From Paulownia fortunei (Eukaryota; Streptophyta; Magnoliopsida; Lamiales; Paulowniaceae): DNA of 64,000 nt. The stretch is from the NCBI GenBank assembly GCA_019321725.1, contig CM033122.1, positions 2,728,001-2,792,000 of the forward strand, read 5' to 3'. The position numbers and the translations under genes were made by a program. Of the stretch, positions 28,901 to 42,044 are shown piece after piece (positions within the stretch are counted from its first letter, which is position 1; every line of letters begins with the position of its first letter). Under the pieces are notes generated by a model, which worked only from the letters and a program-made list of their open reading frames with translations, made no database searches and was not told where the DNA came from.

Positions 28901-30345
28901 AGATTAGAAAGTAAGAGTATTAATATAGAAAGGGAAGAGAAGAGGCAAAACAAGTTACTGTTGGATCTTACACTCTACTTATTGCTTTTTAATTTTATAT
29001 TACAGTTGGCTAATTTAGCTTAAGCATACTGCATTATAATTAAGGTAGTGGATTTATAATTATTTAAACCTACATAGTACATTTTTGGACTAGGGCTTAC
29101 TGTGATTGAATGAATTATATTTTGTGTAACTTAGGGTTTACCTTGCTCAGTGGAAAGCGATATATATACATTGAGCATCTACATTGCACATATCTGCTGC
29201 TTAGCTTGTCCACTTAGCTTTGGACACCCGTATAATTGGTATGAAAATGAATAATTTCCTGTATTGAGGTAACAAAGTGATCAAAGCTTTGCAGATTTTT
29301 GATTAACAGAATATTTAAATATGTTCGTTCACTTGGATCTGATTTAGATGCTCCATGTTTCTCTCAGAATATGGCATAAATAAGGATGTTTTGGGCAAAG
29401 AAGGTACTAAAGAAAGAACAGATGGCTCATTCGTTGAAAAGATGGTGGCACCTGGAAATTGTTTATATGATGCTGAATGCAATTCTTATAATTTGACTCC
29501 TCTAACACCAGGAGTCCAGTTCTTGAAGTAAGATTGATTTCTAAACATTTGATGATAATTAATCTACTGTTTTGCTATCTTACATGGCTTTTGTGGGTGT
29601 TCACTCTTTTTCCCTTGTTTCTCTTTTCCAATTATATAGCAACACAAAGGATGCATCGAAAGCATGGCTCCATTCTGGGCAGTACTTCCAGTCATCTGAA
29701 TCTAGTCTCACCTTTGTAGCACCATATATGATGACCCCAGGGTCTCCTAGAAATTCAGATAATAATGGCATGATCTCAGAAACTGCCCGGGAAATTCTGG
29801 ATCTGGTATCTTCTGATCAGGAATTATATTATGGTAATGCAGAAACAATGGATGAATTCTCAACCGTTTGTCACCAACCTGGGAAGGTTGGGAATCTTTC
29901 TGGTATACCAAATCCTCAGGAGTGGGCTAATAATTTAAAAGCTCAATCTTCTGGGAATAAAAACTATTCTTCAGTGAGTTCCCTTCTTTGGCGTGGTTCA
30001 CCAAACACCCCTATGGTTCAGTTCAGTGGGACTAAACCTCTCAAAGTGGTTGAGCTTGATGATGAGCTATCTAACGTTATGCAGGATGATACACCAGATA
30101 TATTGAAGGACAGTCCTACCCCCCTCAATGCGGTAAAAGTAAGCTCCCCAAATAAGAAACGTGTTTCTCCTCCTCATGGCCGGCAACATGAGTTTGGTTC
30201 AAGTTCATCGGATGGACTGAGAACTGGCCGCAAGTTTATCTTGAAAGCTGTTCCCTCATTTCCACCTCTTACCCCATGCGTTGATTCCAAAAGCATCGTA
30301 GCTCAGCAGATGAATGATCCTCAAAATAGTACTCGCAACAAATGA
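22927..30345 (+). CDS. TSO1/TCX-type CXC-domain (CPP family) transcription regulator
   Basis: Nuclear DNA-binding protein of the CPP family (TSO1, SOL/TCX; animal LIN54), which binds TTYRAA elements and represses cell-cycle genes with the DREAM complex. Exons: 22927-22986, 23733-23871, 24029-24549, 24646-24798, 25668-26290, 26374-26448, 26524-26710, 26788-26886, 27010-27076, 29368-29527, 29640-30345. The total is 2790 nt, or 929 residues, with all phases consistent. CXC1 ([20 protein letters not shown]) is encoded by exons 6-7 and CXC2 ([18 protein letters not shown]) by exons 8-9. They are separated by the conserved RNPFAFTPK spacer motif. The family motif RRCLQFE is in exon 5, as is [12 protein letters not shown]. 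Oddities: intron 5 is GC-AG (AAAAG|GCAAGC). The best acceptor of exon 2 (TCTCAG at 23721-23726) would give GAC TAG, a stop, whereas the next AG at 23731-23732 keeps the frame. Intron 9 is 2.3 kb and contains a solo LTR. Exons 2-4 are the least certain. Confidence 0.9.
28331..28633. mobile_element. Solo LTR with 5-bp target-site duplication
   Basis: A 303-base segment begins TGTTGAA and ends TTCAACA, giving the TG...CA ends and short inverted repeat of an LTR. It is flanked on both sides by the exact 5-base duplication GGACC (28326-28330 and 28634-28638). Inside is a TATA-like TATATATA near 28483 and words typical of plant Copia-type LTRs, such as ACATGGTTCGACC. No primer-binding site, polypurine tract or coding sequence follows, so this is one LTR left by recombination between the two LTRs of a retrotransposon. 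It sits in intron 9 of the TSO1-like gene. Superfamily assignment to Copia is a guess from the sequence style. Confidence 0.88.
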
Positions 30346-31789
30346 CCAAAACTGAGAAGGTAAAGCCCTTGCACAGTTGCACTTACAGTTCAAATCACTT
30401 GTAGGGACTAACATTTCTTCTTTGTTGCTATCACCCAGTTATTTAGCTTTCCTCTATCGACATGTTGGTGCCTTATTTGAATAATTTGTTGTCAGATATG
30501 CTTTTATCCGTGGACATTGCAAGCGATCTTTAGTTCATCATGATCTGCCAGGTACAAACTTTGAAGTTTATACACAGGCATGCATATTTATGACCGTGGG
30601 CACATACAATCATGGATATCTAATAAGGAATTGACGTTGCAGTTATCAAGATGTCCATGTTTAAAGACAAAAGAAAGCCATCAGCAGAGCTGTGAAATCT
30701 TCAAGTCTAGTGCCTTCTCAAAATTGTCCCTCCCGTCCCTTCGTATTCATCCTATTTACATGTAGAGAATGCTGCGAAATGTGATTGTAAGAAGAGAAAA
30801 CGGGGTGAACTTATTCAACTTTTTCACCTGATAATGCCAATTGCCAAACACTGAGGCTATATCTTGGGTTCTTAGCCTTATCTTGTTGCCAATTCCATTA
30901 GCATTCTCTCCCGAATAAAAGAAATAAATATTTTGACTGACATTAGCAGCTCTAGTTTGTAGTTTCTTCTTTTCCCCCCTCCCTCTACTTGGTTTATTCT
31001 AATGAAAGAATTTTTATACATTATGGCTTGACTGGAATGCCCTTTCATTGTTCCTAATCTTTAGGAAATTCGGAATTCTTTCTCAATGTGGATGACCTCT
31101 TGCCACTGGTTAAATAAAATTTTATTAGCTAAGGAAATTCTGCTCTAATTCTGTTACAAATGAAATATTTTTTATTAGATGATCAAATTCTTGTTCCTCA
31201 TAATGTATGCTTTCACAGGCTCACCTTCGATGGTCACTGCTTAGTCACTAGAATGGACAAATTTCAGTTGTTTCTATCTAAAAAGATTACATAATGTGAG
31301 AATATTGATATTTTCATAGATATCAAGTTTATTGAACCAGCCTTTTGAATTAGCATATGTTTAGATAACATCTGCCCACTCAATTTATTTTGATGAATGA
31401 TTTCAGCAAATAATGAAAATGATCCTACTCCTTATCAGAAAAAAACACAAGAAAAAACAGTAACAATGCATCAATAGAAATTTCGTAGACCAGTCTTACT
31501 GTTGAGGGTGAAATCAACTGCATCTCAGGTTCATAAACAAAGAGAAAAACAAACGGATATTGAATAGGAATGGAGCAACAGGTTTTCTGTCCTTGAAAGG
31601 GAAGAAACAAGAAGGGTTGCGCATGATAGACTAAGCTTCATTTATCTTCAATAATACAAGGAGCGCATACTGTTATTGTATACAGTATTTCCATCCTATT
31701 TAAGCTACTTCTACTTATCATAGCTATTATTATATTTTACTTTTATTTCTTCTCACGTATACGCCAAGCTGCCTCCCAAATTTGTCACG
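30346..31789. other. Convergent intergenic region
   Basis: The TSO1-like gene (+) and the esterase gene (-) converge here, so the region holds both 3' UTRs. Within 30490-30780 the sequence is less AT-rich and is probably 3' UTR of the TSO1-like gene; I found no splice-consistent extra coding exon. No other gene is seen. Confidence 0.55.
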
Positions 31790-34700
31790 TTACGATCCCT
31801 GAAGCCCCAATGTTGCAGTTAACCAGCGACAAACTTCATCCATCTCTTCAGGAATGGTGTAGTGGCCAAGACTGCGTGAACAGGAAAACAGAATAATACA
31901 AGTAAAATGAGAAGCTATTTAAATCATTGTTACACAAAACAATACATGGCTATCAAAATTTGAGTGTATTAATACCCGTCATATGATCTAAATGTAAGAT
32001 TTTGAAATCCAGCAGTACTTAAGATGCGTGCAGAGTTTTCTCCATGCTTATAAGCCACCACATCATCGCCTGAAACATAAATATCATGTAAATTTGAACT
32101 GATAACACATTGTGAAATCGTAGCTATACTTTTAGTTTTCCGGTGTGAAAGCTGGATTTGATGCAAGCCCAGCATATATGCAGCAAGAATGCAAATGTCA
32201 AATTTATGAGATGCAGGGTAAAGTGCGGTGAAGAATTACAGCTCTGTTATTTGCTTCCCGTCATAAGCTGGTTGAATAAATCTGCACTAGATATAATGCC
32301 TGTGTCAAACAGACACAGGTATTATGATCTATTGATTCTTGTGCCTCAAGTTCAATGTTGCCAAATCAGGTTTTAGGCTTTTAGCACACATGTGAACATT
32401 AATTGCTCCAATTTAACACCAGTGATATAACTATGCCCTAAAGGGTTGTAAAAACCAAAAATTCAACATGCTGATGAACCTTCAGAATGTCAAGGCTAAA
32501 AGTAATTCTTATGCAAAATTAGATAAATTCAGAAGGCCACAGCCATGGCAGAGCAAAATTTGGATGCCTAACTGTTGAAATTTCCAATAAACATAAAACT
32601 ACATACCAGAGCCATGACAGAAGAAAATGGGCAATGATGCTGCACGCCTTACAGTCTCATTTGACCGTTCCATTCGGTTCCTTAACGTCCTACAAAACAA
32701 TTAACTGCTGAGTGTAAAGGAACATGTGAACACCAAGAGCAAGCTGATGGCTGTGTACATGTGTTATGTGCATAAGAATATAAATGAAGTCATACCTGGA
32801 ACATGGAAGCCAGCCACTAAGACCGATAACAGAGCTCAGGTTAACTAGGTATGGATTTCTGTTCCCATATTGGCCAAAAATGTGGCACGTGGCTGAGTAA
32901 AGAGCAGTTGCAGCACCCATACTAAACCCTCCAATACCAAGTTTGACTGTGGAGATATGACAAAAAATCATGTATCACTACACAATTATATATTGCTGCA
33001 TGAAATACCAGTTTAAATAGGATCGTAAGATCTCCACATTAATGGATCCCATTTTCACACACTTTATATTGATGGGATTAAATCACGGATATTGTAAAAA
33101 TCGGTTGAATAATAGACACTAGCGAATGTTCTATTATGACGTTGGTGGCCTGTCAGAAACAACAAATTTGATGAGTTGAATAAAATCTAGTTTAGAGACA
33201 TCAGTCTGACAAATATAGTTAATTTGATTGAAAAGAAAGTAGACATAATTTCTGGAAGATTGTTCAGAAAATAGAAAGAAGAAGAAATACTGTCTAATTC
33301 TATATGCATTTTTGTGAAGCCAGGCAGGCTTCCCAAAGTAGGATATGACAAAAACTTAGCCAGTTATTCGAAATTGTCGTTCCTGGTTTTGAAACCCAAC
33401 TCTAAAGAAAAATCAGTTCACATATTGATAATTCCTTGTAATCTTTCATCTGAATAAGCAAAAGAAAAACAGAAATTGAAAATTCTGATTCACAAAAAAT
33501 ATACCATGCGAAATACAGACAAGCAAACTGATTTCATCCTTTTTCCAGTAAGAGCAGAAATTCAGTACACTTGTAATATATTTTTTAATTTTTTGTTTTT
33601 CCATCTCTTAAGGAAATTCATTCTATCAAGTTCTCTTACAAGCAATTCTTTTAAAAGAAAATGTATGACGCTCTCAAGAAGAAACTTACTATCAGCAGGC
33701 TCTGTTGACAAGAGATTTGCAACATGTGCTGCTGATGCATCCAATCCTTCTAAATCATCAGGTGCATCCTCTGAAATATCTTGTGCATCAAACCCTGTAT
33801 AAATTGGAGTAAGTTCTGGCTGCATCTTGATATAGCAGGTGAAAAAGAAAATGAGTTCTTCCAATAATACATAAGTCGAAATCCACCATCTGTGGTTAAG
33901 AATTGATTAGTGACTGCTGGTACAGCTTAGAGCAGCTTAGAAACTCCGGTGGCCATGAGCGAAGACAAAATGCATAGAGTACAGAAAAATATCTTACAAG
34001 CGGTGCAAGGAAATCCACCAAATAGAGACACTGGACGAGTAGGAGCAGTTGGGCAAATCCACTTTACCTGCATGATATTCGGTTTAAAATGTAATTGTGA
34101 AGTTATTAACCATATATAGTACGATCTTTTTTACATTTTTTCACCAAATGAAAAGGAACTAGTTTAATGTGTTGTATCATATGGATGTAATCCATACAGA
34201 AGAGCTACAAAATGGCTCAAAATTTTTATATAGTAGAACTTACATTTGGAAGAGGAAGGCCTTCCAAGAGCTGCGACCAGCTGCAGAAGCAAGAACAAAA
34301 TTAAAATAATGTGAATCTCCAATGAAAATAACTCTAAAATGTAGAACACTGGATGGATCCCTCTATTGAGGCTCAAGCAAGTACCCAAGTTTGACACTGG
34401 GAACATACAATACTATATGGCATGTGGATCTTAAGTTTAAGCACATAAGACAGTTTTCATGACTATAATACTTGAACATATGCATGCAGTTAGCATCTGT
34501 ACCTAAATCATGCAACAGAGATCCCGACAGAAGAATGAAGACAAGTTAATAAAATAACAAGTTAACAAATTTATCCTTAATTTTTTAATCAAGTTGACAA
34601 CATAACAGCAGATAATAGTTGCAAGTTAAGAGTTGACATATATTCTTCAAGCTCACATATCAATATTTAGGGATTCATTACTACCACTAGAGCATGCTAT

Positions 34701-35636
34701 CTACAAAGCTTTGGGACCACATTTTGTGAGAAGAGGCTGTTGAATATGATGATACTAGGCCACATGAAGAGATCAAAAATGCACAGTCCTCAGCCTCATC
34801 CTAATTCTTAATGACAATCAACAACTTACAACATGTAATTTAAAAAATCAGATAAATACATATAGTGCTTTAGGTTTTTAAAAGGGAAAAGCATGGTTAG
34901 TGAGGAAGTGGTCCCCTGTTTCACATCTTCCACATTGGTTAAAGACTTGATGCCAAACCTCATCCATAGACATCACATTGAGAATGCAAGAAAGGACAAG
35001 TAAAAAACTGTATTCAGTGCATCCAATCATTTTCTCCTGTGATTGATCAGAATGATAATATTCTAGAACACAACAAGGATGAAAACTTGGCATTCTTTAC
35101 CTATTCTTCACATGCTATAATTAAATTAGTCCACCATCTGGATTAGGGTATTCAGCAAAAGATGAAAGTAACCAAATCCTTACAAATGATCAACCCCTCA
35201 ATAACCACATCTAAGAAACAAATACAAGATACTTTCGTGCATTTCAAGATGAATGTGATTATTGTTCATTTAATCTGGAACCTTCCTATTACAAACCAAA
35301 ATAAATATCAAATTCTCTAGCTTTTTTGTTACTAAAAGAGGTTACTATACCTTGAGCCTTTATCACCAAGGCCATGTAGCCAAACTATAGTTGCTTGATG
35401 CCTCCCTTTCGGCCTGACAACATGAGTCCTTCCAAACTCAAATGTTGTTCTAGAGGTTTGGCTACCTTAAACATTTAAAAGACAAGGTTTAACACATATT
35501 GCTCATATTTCTTTAATTGATAATAAAGAATGACTCAAGTGACTAACACTAACTGAGACATAATTACATTTCATAGAGTAATTAACGAAAGGAGGAAAGA
35601 AATTAACAGACCCCCGGCAGTGCTATTGAAGCTCAT
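31790..35636 (-). CDS. SOBER1/acyl-protein-thioesterase-like carboxylesterase
   Basis: Alpha/beta-hydrolase of the acyl-protein thioesterase (phospholipase/carboxylesterase) family. Members remove acyl groups from proteins or small esters in the cytosol; plant relatives include SOBER1. Nine minus-strand exons: 35636-35612, 35465-35351, 34280-34244, 34067-33998, 33794-33690, 32946-32796, 32689-32607, 32069-31976, 31871-31790. All introns are GT-AG, totalling 762 nt or 253 residues, the usual length. The catalytic triad is S126 (GGFSMG), D197 (HGSGDD) and H230 (LGHYT). The oxyanion-loop motif TIVWLHGLGD is present near residues 36-45. The first exon encodes only eight residues plus one base, so a start further upstream in a leader exon cannot be excluded, but MSFNSTAG joins in phase. 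I recall the closest Arabidopsis relative as At5g20060, which should be checked. No defects are seen. Confidence 0.93.
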
Positions 35637-38600
35637 AGCTTGCTTCTATTTACTTAAATGCAGAAGAATCTATGTCCACGTGATCGAAAAAGAGCTCCTG
35701 CAATGAATAAAAATCACATTGGCACCTCTATTTATATTAGTTTCAAAGGGTGAAAATGGAATAGAAAATAAGTGTGCACGGGCTGGTCTTTGCATCCACC
35801 AGTAACATACTGCCTAAAACTACCTACTAAAAGATAAATCAAAAGGACAAGGGAAACCATGAAAATGAAACGCAAAGAAAGACAAAAAGGAAAGGAGAGA
35901 AAACCACAAAAAAATAAATAAATAAAAGCTATAATCTTTATGACCACATAGATCAAGAAACACATTATTCACGAATGACCCATGAGCCAACTAGGAAAGT
36001 GTCTCTTGGTTGTCAATGCACATTCTCAGAGAATCAATTCCAGTGGACAAAATGGAAAAATAGCAGCACTTGCAACCATTCAACTAAATAATATTTTCAT
36101 GAAATCAATAAAAAGAAAAGAAAACCTTAAACATTTTTCCTTTCAGTAAAAAATTAATTTATGCACATTTGCACTCTTACACACCAAATAAAAATAGGAT
36201 CTTTCCCACTAGAAAAAATGCGAAAATTTTTAAAACCCCAGCAGCTCTAAAGGATTTTTGACGAAAGAAGAAGCACTTGTGCAGCATGAAGCAGCAGACA
36301 TAGTAAAAATCTGATTAACAGTAGAAATAACTTGAATTTAGCGGTGTGAAAGACAAGTGGGGTTTAAGCTTTCCAGCACCAACCTAGAATTGGGGTTTCT
36401 AGAGTTGGAAGTGTTTGAACAAAGTACACAACCAAAAAGTGCCTAGGCTTTTTCGCTTCCGCATTCCTATTTGTCTGTCCATTTGTCTAGAGTGTACTTA
36501 TTATAAACAAAAATAAAAAATAAAAAAATCTGTGTTCATGTGAAGTAGTTTAGGCTTAAAACGAGTAATAGTTATGTTTATAGTATAAATCGATGGAATA
36601 GAGTGGAAAGCAAAAATTAGTATTGAATTGAAAAAATTAATTTAGTATTTAATTTTTATTTTTATAAAATTTTGGTATTCAGTTTCATTTTAATTTTTAA
36701 TTTTTAATTTTAGTTTCGAATACCAAATTATAATTTTTATATATATTTAAATTTTATTTTTATATACATATTTACATATTATATGCTTTTATATTAAAAA
36801 AATAAAAATACAATTTTGATTGTAATATTTAAATTCTTAACTATTTTTTTATTTTTGAATTTAGTTTACTGAATTATCAAATCGAAATACTAAAAAAATC
36901 GATAATAATCAAATTCAATCAATTGATTTAATTCAATATTCGATATGGTATTTTGTCGTATCGAATTTTTTATTTACTGAATTTTTAATTCAATTTGATT
37001 TTAATTTTATAAAATAAACACCCCTAAAATACAAAAAAGATGGAAGCCCTGGTTATTTTTCTTGAATGTGAAGCTCTTTTATTTTATGACCAAAATAGCT
37101 GTATGCCTGTTATGTAGATTATTTATGGCAGAGTATAAAGAAATAAGACAAAAAAGAAAAAGGAAAAAGCTTCCTTTTGTTATTTGTTGTTTTGCCCTAT
37201 AGTTTCTACTGCTATTTAACATATTGGTATATGTTGATTTCTATTATTTAATAGGATGAATTATATTATATTCTCATCAATTATTCCTTAAAGTCGTACT
37301 TTATCCTCTAATATATAAAAATATACATTTAACCTTCCTCAACTGTGTTAACAATTGTAATATAAAAAATAATAAAATAATTATATACTCTACTTCAATA
37401 AATTTATTATTATTTTAAGTATAGTTGAATTAAAACACTTTGATAATCCTTCCTAACCATTGTACAAAAAGTGTCCAAGCAGCCCAATGCATAATTAGCC
37501 TTCTAATATATCGTTTAATTGCATATATACATCACCAAAATAAAGTCTTAAAAGAATAAGAACAAGAACGAGGATGGACGATTCATAATTTTTTCCTTTA
37601 TTTTTTTCCAAATGACGAAAACTTTACAAATGATGATTAAGCCATTAATAAGAAAAAGTACAACTTGCAGTCGTGCGAATATTTCATCATAATATTTTGT
37701 AATTATGATTTTTGTTTTATCTTCTATTTTATATTATTGATAAATATTAAGTGTGTAAAATAATTACTTTAAATAAATATATATTTAATGTGCAATTCTA
37801 AAATATATAAACACAAATTATAATGGAGGATCCTTTATGAAAATTTTGACATTTCTCAACTTATCTTAAAAATATCATCGATGGAGTCACATCTTTTTCT
37901 TTCTGTCATCATTGTGCTGCAGATTTTGTCAAATTCTTATGCTTCACAACTCAAAAGTAGTATTCCTCTGATCTCATTTTATTATGAAGATGCCCTTCTG
38001 CAAGATTAAATGGCATGTTTTGTCTTTTTGAGGATTGCAGATTAGGTTGTTTGGTCATATTTATGGCCACATGCATAATTTATGAAATAAGTATATTTGA
38101 GGAATACCGTGATATTGGAATAAAAGATATAAGAGATATGCTTGTCCTACGGTAAATATTAAAAGAGCAAAGTCTGACACTAATTATAAATTTGAAATTC
38201 GAATATTGAAGTTTGGAATATTTCATAAATGACATAAAGAATTTTGACATTTGATAAACGTTTTAAATTATTAAAATACTTCTTTTTTAGGCATCAAATT
38301 CACAATAATAGAATGAAAAATTGAAAACAATGAAAAAATTTATGATACTAATATAACATTAATGACAAGAAAACCATATAAAAACTCATGAAATGAAGAA
38401 ATTTTAATCATGAAATTCTTAAACTAGAAATTATAACACTTTTAACACATGATTTCTTTCTTTGTTTTTTTATCAGTAGCATTCATTTATTTAAGGGCCC
38501 ACATATATGTGTGCATATATATTAACCTTTCGCTTGGATAAGAGCTAAATTAAAATTTGTCTTCATCTAATCAAACTTTTTGGTCATCATTCATCAATAA

Positions 38601-40904
38601 AAACTTTCAACTCTTTGCCTACCCCACTCTTGATTAGTGCAGAATCATAATGTTTAGAAGACAATTTCTTTCAATTAAAAGGTGCTTAACCAATTATTTT
38701 CTTTTTGTTTGGGTTGCTTAGTGGAGTAATTCTTACCAACACATAAGTAGCCACTAGACAAACATATGTATGTATGTATATATATAAACACACACACACA
38801 CACATGATGCTTAAATATTGCAAGGCAAATATAGAATGGCCAAGATGAATATAAAGATTGGAGGAATATAAATTTTGCCAACTTCATGTCTATGTAATCA
38901 TATGAATTACCTAAAAGTATTTATGAATGTCGATTTTTGTGCCCCACTAAATTTACTTATCCCATGTCAATTTGAAACATTTGAACATCGATGATTTTTT
39001 TTGGGATATTCCTTTTTGTTTTGACCCTAAAATCTCTATGTTTCTTCTAATGTTTTTAATGAAGGATTATTAGAGTGTAATTAACTAAGGAACATCTAAA
39101 CCTACGACTATTTTATATTGTTCAAAGTAGTCCTTTGGTTAGGGTTCACGTGCATCAATATTCAAAATATTCTCCATTTTGAATTAAAGCACTAAGCCAG
39201 CTAATAACTATTTATTTATATTCTTTTTATTAAGGGAAAAGAACCTAGAATTTGAATTCGGTCTCTTGAAGTGATTTTACCAATATACCCCTCTTAAGAA
39301 AATAGTGTTGAATTAGCATAGAATTGTAAAATTCCTTTCCCTTTCAATTGTTGTCTTGCAGCCACGTTTTGAATTAGGTAATCAATTCGGATCCTTCGTT
39401 ATAATTTGGTCGCGCTACATATATATTTAATGAAATGAACAAATCTATTTTAAATTAAAAATATACACCCAACGTGTATTTATAAATAAGTAATATAAAA
39501 TAAAATACTAAATTAAAATAAAAAATTCAAAGTATTGTATAGTCCATCCTCAATATTTTCCGAGGAAAAAAAAAAAAAAGGGAAAGAAAAAGGTAGAATG
39601 GCTCCAAAAACAAGTGTCCCAGAGAAAGAAAGGGATCAAAGCATCGTCAACATTCTTTTATGCAAGGAATCAAATGAACGTAGGACAAGTTAAATTTTTT
39701 TCTATTTAAGTTTTATTTCATTGTTTTGCTTAGTTGTGATGTGTTTGGCGCCGAGTAAAATTCATACTGTTCATTAAGCTAAATTTAGATGCCATAACGG
39801 ACATCTTAAAAGTTATATTAACTTTATTACCTTATAAGGTTGAAATAAGAAGAATATATGTTGAATCAAATGGTATGTATCAACTAACATTCATTATATA
39901 TTCACATGTTTAAATATACATACACGCAAATATGTGTTAAATATGAAATGAATTACAGTAATTGAGTCTGTAATTGAAAATAGTAAACAGTAAGTAGCAT
40001 CTTACTTGGAATTTACTATATGCATAATTCTTTTTTCCTTTTTTTTTTGTGGGTGGGTGGGTGGTGGGTGGGTGGGTGTTGTGGTGAAAAAGGAACCATC
40101 AGAATTAAACGGTATCTTCTGCTAAAAGCTCAAGCTGGCATGTCCATTCTTTTTCCACCCACCGTTCCTTCTCTTCTTGATATGATAAAGATCACGTAGC
40201 CATGGCAGGCGTATACACGTCTGCAGTCCTCTGTAATGCAGTCTAGAGACTGTGTTACGCTCCTATACCTAATAAAATACTTTTGAACAATATGTTAAAC
40301 TTTATTTTATAAATAAAATTTTAAATTATTTGAATAAAACAAAATTATTGAGCTTATAAGATGTTCGTAATAATAATTATATAATTAATATAGTCAACAT
40401 TAAGATCTTAAAAATAAATTTATTTTTTTATTTTTTTATATAAACTTAAAAGATAAGCTCATTTCTAAATAATTTTATCAAATACTCAAGAATATCTTAT
40501 AAAAATTTATAAGTTGGCCCAAATAACTTTTAAATGATACTGAAATTTTAGCTGAGACAATCATTTTTTGTAAAACAGAAGAATTTTACTAAACGGAGAT
40601 TCTAATCAACAAAACAGTTTGTCTCTCAATCCATATGAGAGTGACGAGAGAGTAGCGAGGAGAAAATGATAATTCCTGCATTTGGGGAAAAAAGTCTCTT
40701 CAAGAAAATTAATTATTTTCACATCTTAATTTTTACAAAACTATTATTAGAAGATGGAATAAGTTAAAATTATAAAACAAAACATTTTCTGCAAAATATA
40801 CCGGATTCCAAACAGTCATGATAAAACATCCAACCCTAAAGCTAATTTTGTGAAAAAATAAAAAACAACAAAGTGACTACTTCCATGCAAAATATTAATC
40901 TCCT
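35637..40904. other. Long intergenic region, promoter of the esterase gene and AT-rich DNA
   Basis: Up to about 36450 is the likely leader and promoter of the minus-strand esterase. Beyond that the sequence is AT-rich with no gene. At about 36590-37025 is a block of repeated AATTTTTAATTTTTA-like sequence ending in ATAAACACCCCT, which looks like an old repeat, but no matching terminal repeat was found. Short (TG/AC) and (TA) repeats lie at 38763-38804. A G-rich tract is at 40051-40078. About 40200-40870 is the 3' flank of the ARM-repeat gene. Confidence 0.5.
40051..40078 (+). repeat. (GGGT)n tract, predicted G-quadruplex
   Basis: Six GGG triplets separated by single T or TGGT spacers, within 28 bases. 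Four or more G triplets with one-base loops is the sequence class that forms the most stable parallel G-quadruplexes. It lies in intergenic DNA about 0.85 kb downstream of the stop of the ARM-repeat gene, on the strand opposite to that gene's coding strand. Confidence 0.8.
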
Positions 40905-42044
40905 TCATGCATACAGAATCAAATACATGTTAGCATCCATGATCTTCTTCATGAGCAAACCGGCCTTCTCCCGGGCTCGGCCCGAACTCCTCACGGAAAC
41001 ATCTGCCAGCACCGACGAAAACTCCGGCAGTCCCACAGCATCCCTTAAGCACTCTTCACTCTCATCAAACAACCTCAGAAGAATCTCACACGCCCCTTCT
41101 TTACTCAGCATGCACCCTCTTTTCAAAATCTCCACGGTTCGGGGCACGACCCGATCAGTTCTCCTCAGCTCATTCAGCCCTTCTTCAAACCGGGCCAGAA
41201 GTCCAAGAACCGCCAGCGAAGTTCCGGAAAGATCCTCCCCGTTAGCACTCTCTGCCACCGCTATCAGCACTGGCACCGCTCCCGCCCGGACAGCCAGCGT
41301 GCAGTTGCCATGAAACTGCACTAGCTCCGCCAGGGAGCTGAGGAGGTGGTGGGCGGCGGGACTTCGGGGGCCCGAGATTGCCTTCACTAGAACCTGAGTC
41401 AGTGGGGAAGCAGGAATCTATTATTTCGGCTTAAATTAAAACTCTGTACGTTGTTGAGATAAACATGATAAATTAAACATGAACTAATATTCTTAAATTG
41501 TTCTAACAAAATAAAATTAATGAAATTTAAGTACTTACAAAATGAAAACAACAAACCTCTCAAGAAAATTCATTTAATCTAAATCTTTGACCATTAGTTA
41601 CGTAAACAATATACTTTTTCAGACCCTAACCTGAATGGTGCCGGCGACCCCAAATTTGGCTTTATTTTTGTCAAGCATGGCTAAACTGCAAAGCAAGGAG
41701 GCGGCAAGTTTGCTGGATTCAGCGGAGTTTGGGAACAGAATGAGAGTATTGAGGTGGGAAATGGTGTCCCTTTGGGCTAGGGAATGCTTCAAGTTGGGGT
41801 TGAGGGAGAGGTTGAAGAGTACGGAAAGCGTGAGTATTTGGATTTCGGGAGGGGAGGGGGATTTGGAGAGGGCGAGAAGTGAGGAAACGGCGCCATCTAT
41901 TTGTGCGACCAAGTTGCGGTTTTGCGGGCTGATTTTTGTGATGGTGAGTAGGGTTTGCAGGGCGTGGTGTTGATCTTCAATGGAGCCGGAGGATTGAGCT
42001 TCTTTGATGCATTCAATGATGGTTTCACGAACTCGAGTTGCCAT
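40905..42044 (-). CDS. Armadillo-repeat protein
   Basis: Protein made of ARM-type helical repeats, similar to the C-terminal half of plant U-box (PUB) proteins but with no U-box in the visible gene. ARM repeats bind partner proteins; the partner is unknown. Two minus-strand exons: 42044-41631 (414 nt) and 41393-40905 (489 nt), phase 0, GT-AG, 300 residues. Repeat-like helices are visible in stretches such as LLALSKSPSPPEIQILTLSV and AAHHLLSSLAELVQFHGNCT, and in GAVPVLIAVAESANGEDLSG. The start is the first ATG of the frame (MATRVRETIIECI). The frame is open throughout and the gene looks functional. The second exon is clearly more GC-rich than its neighbourhood. Confidence 0.88.
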
